A stretch of DNA of 64,000 bases from Euryodendron excelsum. Taxonomy: Eukaryota > Streptophyta > Magnoliopsida > Ericales > Pentaphylacaceae. The stretch covers positions 11,096,001-11,160,000 of the forward strand of contig CM065392.1 in NCBI GenBank assembly GCA_033060915.1, written 5' to 3'. Every line of letters starts with the position of its first letter. Positions within the stretch are counted from its first letter, which is position 1. The notes beneath the pieces are model-generated. The model did not search any database, was not told the DNA's origin, and worked only from the letters and a program-made list of their open reading frames with translations. Of the stretch, positions 36,096 to 47,693 are shown piece by piece. A program made the translations under genes and the position numbers.

Positions 36096-39000
36096 ATGGC
36101 GAAGAGACAAAAAGATTCAGAGTTTTTCTTGGAGAATGAGGAAGATGATGATATAGAAGACACGAAGATTGATAGTGGCGGCAGTACTAGTAGCGATGAA
36201 GATGTTGGTAAAGATGGTGAGGAGAGCAGTCAAAGATCAAGATTGCCTTCTTCTTCGCCTTTCTTTTCTCAGCAATGGCCACAAAGTTACAAGTATAGCT
36301 CTCTCTCGGTCTCTTCCTCCCTCATTTTTACCTTCTATTGTTCGTATTATGTACGTTTGGTTGCTGAGAAGCAGAGGGAATGGAAGAATATAAGGAATGG
36401 AACTTTATTTATTTATTCATTGGAAGATGCTACGCACAATCCTATTTCTCACCCCATTTTCTCAGAAAAAATAAATCAGAAAACGGGTTGAGAAATGGGA
36501 TTATGTGTAGCATACTCTTATTTAATTTTTTCAATAAAAAAGAGACTAAACTGTTTGGCTTAAAATTTTGTTGGCAGTTAAATGAGCTTTAAATTAGCAT
36601 TCGATTTATTTTTCCCGTTATTGATGATATTTTCCTCAATTTTCTTGGCTACAAAAACAGAGCTCGACTATAAAGCTCCACATAATTTTTTCTTCAATTT
36701 TACTGTGGTAAGATTGTGGCTGTAATTTTGTTTATTTCCTACTTTTATGCATAAGAAACTGAACACAAAAATGTAAAATCTATTCTGCTATGGAAAATTC
36801 ATCGACCTTCTTACCTTGGTGGACAATGATTGTATTTCATATGCCAACAAAAATTGCCTGTAATGACACTAATTTTATGGGAAGGATATTGTTGTTTTCT
36901 ATTTGTCATTCCAAGATTCTGCCAACCTTGTAATGTGCAGTGATTTAATATTTTATCACATGAATTTAATGGATTTTATTACCTATTATACACAAGCTAG
37001 TGGGTTTGCGTCCAGTAGGCAAGAATATGCAGTAAGAAACACTACTAATTTTATAATAGGAAGCAGAAATGCTAAATTTAAAAGCTCAAGTTCAGAGCTG
37101 TAGCTATATAATGACTTTTACAGATCACAATGCTAACGCACCAGATTCTGAAATAAAGAAATTCTAAGCATGCTTCTTGAGAGGCTCAATTATCACTGTA
37201 GTAATTGTATAGTTGTGAGTTTCTGTTGCTTTAGATGCATTACACACCTAGGTGGTGTATTTGTACACTCTTGCACTGAATCTAGTTTTCTGTCTAGGTG
37301 CCTATTTTCATGTGTCACCTAGGAATCCCTGGAGTCACAGAATTGCCCCTTGCAATTTGACTTCCATAGCCCCATCGGATTAACTTGAGGGATGTATGTT
37401 GATCTAAAAGCATTCTAAGCTCATATCTCTGTGTTACCCACCCCTGTCTAATTTCTTGGGCATTACTCGCTCAGTCTTTTGTTGAAACAGAAACTCTTGG
37501 GTATGTTTGACTTTTAACCATGAGAATATCTCTGTTTTTACCTTTACCTGCCCATGAAGTATGCTTCACACTTAATTTCGAGCATTGAATGCCATGAACA
37601 TATTTCTGGCAAACTAAAAGTTCTGTAGGTGGTTTAACTACTGAAGGCAAATGTCTTGGCTTTCTTGTTGACCAGCTGACAATGCAGTCACAGATGCCAA
37701 GTGTACTGAAGTATCCATGTGAGATGGGGAAATGAGTGATGAATTATGGTGGATTTGGCAAAGAATAGGGCAACTAACCCAAACTTTGATATACACAACT
37801 GCAGGTTTAACACAAGCACTTGGTAGAAAAACTTTTGAAAACAATCAGTGATTGATAGATATCCTCCATTCCTCTGCTTTTTCGTTCATAAATGGGAAAA
37901 GTTTAAGGACTGCACAATTAGATTTGTTTTTTTTTTGGAAGGTCTATTGAAATGCTCATAATTGTTTTTCCCGTCAGGGAGACAACAGATTCTTACACAA
38001 TTGCTGCATCGCCGGTTTTTGGAACCCTTCGACGCACATCTGGTGTCAGATATTCGGGCTATGAGATAGGTACTAGAAGTAGCTTGGATTTGGACACAAA
38101 GGCTCCATTGCTGTCTGAATATGAAAAGATTTATGAGAAGGAAGTCATAGACAGGATCTCAAGATCACAGTCATCATGGTCAGAGAAAGCTTCATTGCAT
38201 GAGCAACTCACTGGAGAACTTCCCATTAGCCATGGATGCAGCTTTACTCAAACTATATTCAATGGTAAGGTCATAAGAGTGTTTTAGCTCAATAATACTT
38301 TATGTCATTTGCATATATTTTGAGGTTCCTGTGGCTTGATAATAAAGGACTGCAAATCTACAACGAATATCTATAAAAGTTCAAAATGGCATCCAATTTA
38401 ACAAAAAAACTTGATGCACAGGAAATGATTTCCTTTTTTTGCTCACCAGTTTTTATTCTTTTTTTTTTTGGCATCTTATTGCTTGATCTTCTGGAAAAGC
38501 AAATAAAGATTAACCTATACATAGAAATTTTCAAGAACGAGAAATTTACAATATTCAATTTCAGTGCAAGTCCAAATATTTATCCTTATAGAGTTGTTTG
38601 GGATGATTTGAGGAGCTCAGATTGCTATGGAACAGGGCTAAATGTAATGGCTGGAGTTGGGCTTTTATCTACACCTTATACTGTGGAAGAAGCTGGCTGG
38701 GCAAGCTTGGCAGTGCTTGTTCTGTTTGCAGTCGTCTGTTGTTATACAGCTTCTCTTATGAGATTTTGTTTTGAGAACAGAGAAGGCATCTTAACCTACC
38801 CAGATATTGGAGAAGCTGCATTCGGAAAATATGGACGCCTTTTTATCTCTGTAAGTTGATGTAGCTTCAATTCCTTCAATTCTTCCACCCTAGGTTAATT
38901 TGTATGTAAATGATCAGCTATAGTTGTCCTGGTTTTCATCGATTTGCAACTAGTGATACCTTTCAGCAAGTGTAGGCTCACATAGTTCATTTTCTATCAT

Positions 39001-42000
39001 GATTTATAATTTTTTCCTTATTTGTATAATGCTTTGCAAACACCTTTTGAAATTAGAATTTAGAGGACACCATGGAGCTCAAGGCACACACCAAGGTGGA
39101 CACACTGTATAGCAAACATAGAGCAAGCCTAGTCTATCTGAAAACGAAAATCTCTCACAGCCCAACAGACCAGGCAACACGCTGGAAGGCAAAAACACCA
39201 CCCAAAAAAAAAAAAAAAGAAAGAAAATCTACCACCACCACCTATTAAGCGGGAAAAGTAAAAGGAAAAACAAAATGAAAAGATTGGTGGGTTAGCTAAT
39301 TCTTTAAATTTTGTTTTCTATTAAGTTGCTAATACTATTTTACTCTTGGATCTTGGTGCAGATTGTTTTGTACACAGAGCTATATGTAAGTGAAGCACTG
39401 ATGGTGAATTTCCTAATCACTTAGGTCATTACATTCAAAGCTGATTTCTAAAATTTATTGTCTGTGATTGCAGTCATATTGTGTGGAATTTATTATTTTG
39501 GAAGGGGATAACCTCACCAGGCTTTTCCCTGGTGCATCCTTGGATTTCTCTGGTTTTCAAGTGGACTCTATGCACTTCTATGGAATAGTAACAGCGCTAA
39601 TCGTTCTACCAACTGTTTGGCTGCCGGATCTCCGTGTCATATCTTACCTTTCAGGTCTTTCACAGTGTTTGTATTTCTGTCAAGTGCCTCCACTGTGTTA
39701 ATATTCTGATAAACAGAATTTATGATATGCATTTTGTCTGAACATTTTCTATTTATCTTGCAGCTGGAGGAGTTATCACGACAATTGTGATAGTTCTTTG
39801 CTTGCTTTTTCTTGGTACAGTGAATGGAATTGGGTTTCATCAAACTGGTCAAGTAGTAAAATGGACTGGTATTCCTTTTGCCATTGGTGTGTATGGGTTT
39901 TGTTACTCCGGGCATTCTGTGTTCCCAAATATTTACCAATCCATGGCTGACAAAAGAAAATTTACCAAGGCGCTAATAATATGGTATGATACTGTTTTCC
40001 TGATACAGCATGAACATTTTACTTGCACCCCCTTTAATGCCTTCCCTTTCTTAATGTGCAGCTTTCTTTTGTGTGTAATAATATATGGGGGTGTTGCAAT
40101 CATGGGATTTCTAATGTTTGGTCAAGGCACTCTATCCCAGATAACTTTGAATATGCCACCACATACCCTAACCTCCAAAGTTGCATTGTGGACAACAGTG
40201 AGTATCAAATTCCCCATCCTCCCTAGATCTCATCTTATGTCCTTTTGTAAGCGTGCACATGCCGTTGTGGTTGCCATATATATATATATATTTTATATAT
40301 ATTTCTTTCGATTGTTTTCTACAGAAAATGCAATTGGGTTTAAGATTATGGTGGTCTCTAACTTCTCAGTTTTTTCTTTTATTCTATTTTTTCTTTTATT
40401 TTTTGCAGGTTATCAACCCATTCACTAAATATCCTTTTACTTTATTCTTTAGTTGTGGAAGTTAAATAGTGGATGTAATTCATCATGTTATCCAAAAGAT
40501 TATGAAACTAAATGCCCTTATTTGCTTCCTTGACAATTCTCAAGTATGCCCTGTTGATGAACCCATTGGCCAGAAGTATTGAGGAACTGCTGCCTGTCAG
40601 AGTCTCAAGTAGTTTCTGCTGTTTCATTCTCCTGAGGACAGCACTTATTGTTTCTACCGTTTGTGTTGCATTTACTCTTCCTTTCTTCGGTAGGTGATGC
40701 GTTCTTAACATTCATTTCCGTGTCATATTTGTGAAACAATAACTAAGATCATCAGTTGCAAAATCATAATCTTCTTACCTTAATCTTTGGTGTCTGTACT
40801 ACTCCTGTATTATATATGCTTGGTTATGGGAATATTTGCTATAACAAGTGGCTGCGTGGCTGGCAAACATCGGCTTTTGGAATCAGACTACTTGTAGTTC
40901 ATTAGCATTTTGGGGTTTATAACATAAGTGATGACAAATCAAGGGTAATCATGATGTCTGGATTGGCTCTTAGGCAGGTGAGGAGAGAATTTACACTTCA
41001 ACTTTGGAGAGATAAGAAATTATTTGATTGGAGACCATTTCAATGGCTAAGCAGAGGCCATGATTCAGCTTTCTTTATGTTTCTGCTGTTTTCTTTTTGG
41101 CAGCCTTTGTTGGAGAATTCATATGTAAAGGAAAATCATGTCTTGATGGATTAGAATCATATAGTTAGCATAACTTTATGATGGATAATTGTGATAAGAG
41201 AAGAAAGTTGTTGAGTCGTTGACAGTTTACTTAAAGTGTGCAAAGACTACAAAAAAAATAAAAGATGATTTTCCCGGTCAATATGAATCTCTTCCTGGCC
41301 TTAATTTCACGAGCAGTCAGATGTTCTTTTGAGGAATCTTTTGTGGGATTGTACTTCTCCGAACAACTCTTAATGGAAAACTTACTGTCAGCAAAAGGCT
41401 TAACAGATTAGTTAGATGATAAAGATGAGGATGTGGTGTATAGTCCAGATTAATCAACCTTTCCATGCAGTTTTCAATCTGAATGTGGTTGATGAATTGA
41501 ACAATTATCGTCATGGTATTTGTAGTGATTCTCTCTAAAATTATTCTAGTTAATATGTTGAAACTGGCATGATTAGGGGCTTGATTAGTGATTCTCCCAC
41601 AATGTCTCCAAGTGGAATAACAGTGACAAATAAAGTGGCTGCCAATCTCTACTCATCACATTCCCCAGGGAGATAAGGTGACAGACAAAATTACTGTCAG
41701 TCTCTATAAGCTTAGTTAATTTGTAAAGTATCGGATTTTAGCATTTATAACATTTTGGTTCATTGGTTGGGGAGATACTAAACTTCCAAGTGGATAAGAG
41801 ATGCTCTATGCAAACAGTATATTTGTCTATAATGTCCATGGAGCAATACTTCAAATAAGCCTTGGATATGATACCTTGCCTCTTGGTCTTCTAGTGGATT
41901 TAAGGGTTTGAAGAGTTGAGTCCTGTAGTCAACTCTTTGCAGTTAGAATTTGTGACTTTGTTGGACTAGTTTAGTTGGGTTGATGTGATAATAAATAGAG

Positions 42001-45000
42001 ATTTTGTTGATGCATGAGGTTTATGTCCAAGTGTAGGAGACAAACAAGGTCAGGACCGAGTATGTGGAATGAGTTTGCTATTCAAGGCAAGCTTCAAGGT
42101 TTGTGTATGATTTCTCAGATTACATATGAAATGATATTTTTACAGTCTGGAAGATCTTAACATGTGTAAAAAGGCTAGAGAAAGCCAGACACCTATCCTC
42201 ATTCATTTCTAGTAATTCCACTGTGACAGAAGATGTGCAAAGTTTTCTATAACTGATTATAAGTTTTCAAAAAATAATCCGACAATAATTGTGAAACAAA
42301 ATGTTTAATATTCCCATTTTCTCATCTATTAACATTACATTGTCATAACATGACCAACTTCTGCATGCTAGAAAAACATTCTGAATTCAACTTCATCTTA
42401 TTCTTATTACAGGTCTTGTGATGGCTTTAATTGGTTCTCTTCTTAGCATACTTGTGGTAAGTATAAACCTGTGTTTGATTAAATTCATACTTGTCCTTTG
42501 ATTTACGGAACTTAACATGAAAGCTGGGTTTTTAGATGTTTAAGATGTTCTTCATGCTTTGCTTTTGAGATTTCAATCTTATTTGGCCTATTCAACAATT
42601 CAATATATCTATTTTAATGTCCTTATTTGGATTGCACAATAAATTGATTCCAATTAGAAATGCGTGTTTTTTTTTTTGCTGTGGTGGAATGGTTGGGACT
42701 TGAGGGAATAATCCTCACATCTCAAGTTTCAACCCCTACGCTGACAGGCCACCTACCACAGACGTAAGTCTGGAATTCACCCAATCCATGGGTAACGGTG
42801 GAGGGCTCACAGGTCCGGGGTTTATACCACATGGGTGGGTCCAATGTGGCCTTGCTGTGAGATACTTCCTCCCTATAAAAAAAATAGAATTGTTTTTTTT
42901 TTTTTTTTTAAATTCAAGTTATATACCTCAAACTAAAAGCTAATTGTACTATTCATCGAATATGGTCTAGAATCTAGAAAATGCATGTGTTGTGTCCAGT
43001 AACATGTGGAACATCTTATGCACACCACCACAATCAATTTTTTCAGGTGTGTAATGCTTTGTTTTGTTTGACCATGTAATTTTGTTGATCATGGCTTCCT
43101 CATTGTTAATGGGGAAAGAGATAAATGTTACTAGAAAGTGGTGGCTAATACGGTTCACTGAATATGACGTGGATACTTATGTTACTTTTCATGGATCATT
43201 ATAGCAAAAGCAGGCATTCCATGTATAGTAATAGATTTTGTCTATTAAATAGCTATGCTAGTGATATCTACCCCTGTAAAGCATCATAATTTCACTTAGA
43301 ATTAAAACCTTACTCCGTGGAAAATATCTTAGCTCTACATTGTGCTATGTTGATCAAGGTAAAATTTGGTTCCGTGAGCAACACTGTCTATTAACATGCA
43401 AAAAAATCATTGCATTCCTGATATGTTGCTATATGAGAGGTGATCTAAGATTCCTGCTTGATCAATCTTCCTTGCAATCCAATTGATTTACCTGCTACTT
43501 CTTGCATAAGTCTCTTGGAGCATTGTAATGGTATAATTTAGAAAGGCTAAGTCGTAAGCGAGGACAATGTTAGTTCCAATTCAACTAGAGCTATCAATTA
43601 TTATAACCCATTAATGAAGTTGGAATTGTATTTGGAAGTAGACTTTTATCAAGAAAGTTGAAAAATATTGAAACCTTATCTTTTAGGAAAATTCAACTCA
43701 GCAAGCCTAGTCCCAATTACTTGAGGTCAGCAATATAGATCCATTTTTTCTGATAGACTCTATTTAGAGCCATCTCCTTTGTTAAGTCTAAGGTAGTCTT
43801 GACACCTTGAAATTTTTGAAAGCCTTGGAATCAGTTAGCGAGAATAGGACATCACAAGAAACTAAAAGTGGACACGCTTCAAAAACCTTGAAATTGCTTC
43901 TTTTAGGAAAATCCTATCATGAAATAGCCCTCTTTGACTATCCATTAGCTTTTCCTATTGTCTACACTCGGAGTAGGAATGCTGTGAGAGCATCACAATA
44001 AATGTGAGGATCTTTGTGTGATCCCCACTAATGAATCTTGAAGTCCAAAATGCCATCTTACACTAGAGGCTAGGTGAATCAAAGGAGTGAAACTAAATTT
44101 TAAATGTGCTATTTGTGGTCAATGGATGTTACTTAGATGTCTTTCTAAATAACTGTGAATTGTATAGATGTCAAGAAAAATATTGTGGATGGCTAAAGAG
44201 GGTGCCCTTATGGTGGCCTTGAATAGAACTTCACTTCAACTAATACCTACCACTTGTTTCGTCTAATCTACAATTGAAGTCCTAGTGAAACAAGGTTTCT
44301 ATAGGGTTGTTGAAAGCAAACCTAGGATTGTCTAAAGTTTGACGCCTACTAGTTTTATCTAGAACTTGCAAATCTTCGTTTGTTTTTTTTTTTTTTTGGC
44401 TTGTTTTTTCTTTCTTTTCTGAAACATAAACATAAAAGGTTATTTGTTAAATAAAAAATGTTTCGAATCTGATGACCAATAATTTGAATTTGAATCTGAA
44501 GCCAATTGATCTTTATGTTGAAGCTGATGGATCTATACTAGATGAATAATGAAAATTTTGTATGTATGAGTTTACCAGACCTTGGGGGGAGAGGGGTACT
44601 GGTTGTGAATAGGTCTGTCCAGTTCTTTTTACCAATTTTAACTGCTTCTTTGTTTAATGCAAGTTCATGTGATCCCATCACATGTCAAAGCAATATAAAA
44701 CCAATCACGAAGGAAAAACATATGATTTTTATGTGGAAAACCTACCACGGGGAAAACCATAGGAGTCTTCCACAAATATATAGGTGTAGTCCTCTTTCTG
44801 GAATCCATGATTCATCGTTCTTAAGCGCTTGATCACCCACGTCAAATCCTTGAAACCATGCACTGCCTCAGAAATCCACAAAGGCACTTTCTACTCTTGG
44901 AAATCCACCAAGACTTCTTTACGCTGCAAGAGTTGTGGTAGTTAAAAAATGGAAGAACATTACCTCAGTGATAATACAAGGAAATCTTAACTTTTGAGCT

Positions 45001-47654
45001 TAGGCAAAGTCTCCTTTTATTTTCCCTCTCTACCTGGTCAGCCTTACACTCTCTCTTAGGTGTCTACTGATGTTGAAGAATGAAAGTATTTATGTAGGTA
45101 GCTTAGTCAACACCTGTGGCCCTCTTTGTAGCCATGAAAATAAGTGTGAGAATTATGTGAATAAATGAGAGAAAATGTCTTCATAGATCACGCATGGTAT
45201 TTTGAAGGTTTGTACAACCTTCTAGTAATCATACTGCTTGACTTCAACCACCTTCATAGCTTTACTTCAGCCATCCAATCTGATAATGATTCCACTTCCC
45301 ATCAGAGCTTTACTTCAACCACCTTCATCAACCACCGTCATTAACGCATTATTATGTCATGTTGAAGATTTTGACAATATGAGAAGTTTGTTTGCGTTCC
45401 ACTTCCCGTCGTAGCTTTACTGCAACCACCTTCATTAATGCAATGTTGTGGCACGCTAGGACAATCTACAACTAAAGAACACAACTACATGAAAAGTGTT
45501 TGTGCATGGAATTTACTAGCATACTGTAAAACCTGATAAATACAGTTCTTGGGAACCCATTAGTTTGAATCCAAGTTGTAATTAAAGAAAATGAACTTAC
45601 ACTTAAAGAGATTCAATTTCATTAAGAAGAGAATCCAATTAATTTTATGTTTTTCATGCATACTTTGGATTTGTTCTTTGGATAACATTTTTTGTTATAT
45701 AATGTTTGATGATAACATTGTAAGCACACATTCAGCAACCACAAGAACTCACCTAAAAGGCTGGCCAAGGAGATGTTATTTGGGTTCATTACTCCTACTT
45801 ATATATGGGACTCAACGCACGTCAACGGTGCAAACTACCCCTGCTCTTGTATTCCACAAACAATCATCGACTCTGTGATGTAGTGCTCCTGAGTCCACAC
45901 GATTGGATGCGCACATCAACAGTGCCAACTACCCCTGCTCTTGTATTCCACAAACAATCATTGACTCTATGATGTAGTGCTCCTAAGTCCACACGATCGG
46001 ATGCATAGGTTGACTTTGATACCATAAGAGACAACCCGTGAAACTTGCTCAAAGCAGCTAGCCAAGAAGATGTCACTTGGGTTTATTATGTCTGCTTTAA
46101 TACTCAGATCCCCCCGTTGAGAGGACTCACTTGGGTTTATTATGTCTGCTTTAATACTCAGATCCCCCCGTTGAGAGGACTCAACACATACCAACATGGG
46201 TTGAAATAATTACACATTCTTTCAGTGATCTTTGTCTTACTTGAGTTGTACCTGAAATTTAAATAAAATTCACACTCAAACATAAGAATATAAGTCCCAT
46301 TGGCTTTGGATTCAAACTTGGATTTTAGTATTGCTTATTAGATTTGGACTCAAATCTTCCCTATATCTTTAGGCAATCTAAGAAAAAAATGAAAGGAAAA
46401 AAAAAGGAAAAAACTCAACAAGAACGTCAAAAGAAGCCCAAAGAGCTCATTATCAACAAACTATCAACATAGATAATGCTGATACTTGCGTCTTCCACAT
46501 TATCTAGTATTAAATGTGATGGAGTTCATAGAATGATCCAAATTAATTGTGCGCAATAAAAAGTCATCATGGTTCAAATGATACGATCTAAATGGTTGAT
46601 CTCATGAATCAGTACAATTGAGTGGCTAATGTTGCACCTAACTTATGGGGACATAGAATATTGCTACATGTTATTGTGGTGATTGTACATGTATGGAGTT
46701 GCCAACCCTTGGTTTATGAATAGGTGTGATTAAAGTTGCAACTCTTAAAGAGTCACGACAATCTGTATGGTTACCATGGGTGGGTCTATAAAAGATCACT
46801 AAACTAGGATCAAAGTACTTTCTAATCAAGAAATAAATTCTGAGAATCACATCACCCTTTGTAAAGAGTTGGAAGTCTCCTTTAGAATTGCCTATAAAAG
46901 TTAAAACTTCTGACTTGGAAATGGCACCTCATTGTGATACTTAGTAGTTAAAAGTTGGATAGTGGACTTAAATCACTACTTGAAGAGTGTACATATTTTA
47001 ATAAATCTTGAAGTTGCGCAAATTTTTAACTTTTCAATGTAATATGGATATGGTACTGAGAGGAAGAAGAGTAACTACTTTGTTGTCTCATTAGGGATAT
47101 TTGTAAGCATTTGCAATTCACAGATATTTCCTTTCTTTTTTTTCTTTCTTTAGACCTATGTTACCTGGATTTGGGTACGGGTGTCGGGTGCAGTATGTGT
47201 TTAATCATCGGATTTATCTAATTCTCATGTCCAGGGACACTCGGACACGCTTATATTTTCTATTTTTTAAATACTTCTTTTATTTGTTTAAGGTAAAATG
47301 GTGTTTACAAACTCAAACACAACATTTTATGTATAAATAGAAGTCTTATGCATAGTTCTATAGTAAACTCAAGTATTTATACATACTTCTTGGATGCACG
47401 TTCAACTATCCCTACCGGACACATTCTATACTCTTGTCTGAGTGTCAAGTGTCAGACACGGATATTTCACAAATTTAGAGGAGTTAGGTAACATAGCTTT
47501 AGACTACTATGTAGACTTATAAAAAGCAAAAAGCCAATAAAAAAACAAATTGAAGTATTCAATTAATCCTTTGCAAAAATTGCAACTCTTCACCACTGTC
47601 TCATGATATTGATTCTGGCATTGGTTTGTTTTTCTGATATATTCATTTTTTTAT

Positions 47655-47693
<39 letters not shown>

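Noticed and set aside
40429..40543. Alternative GT-AG or AT-AG borders for intron 8
   Set aside because: The retained sequence hits a TAA, and ending the intron at AG gives a frameshift and a stop within four codons; no nearby GT donor restores the conserved FTKYALL run.
42680..42760. Possible tRNA gene
   Set aside because: Box A- and box B-like words are present but no acceptor stem or anticodon arm can be drawn; a SINE head explains it better.
45967..46197. Open frame with a perfectly repeated 18-residue unit
   Set aside because: Translation of the 54-bp tandem duplication in the TRIM-like LTR; not a protein repeat.
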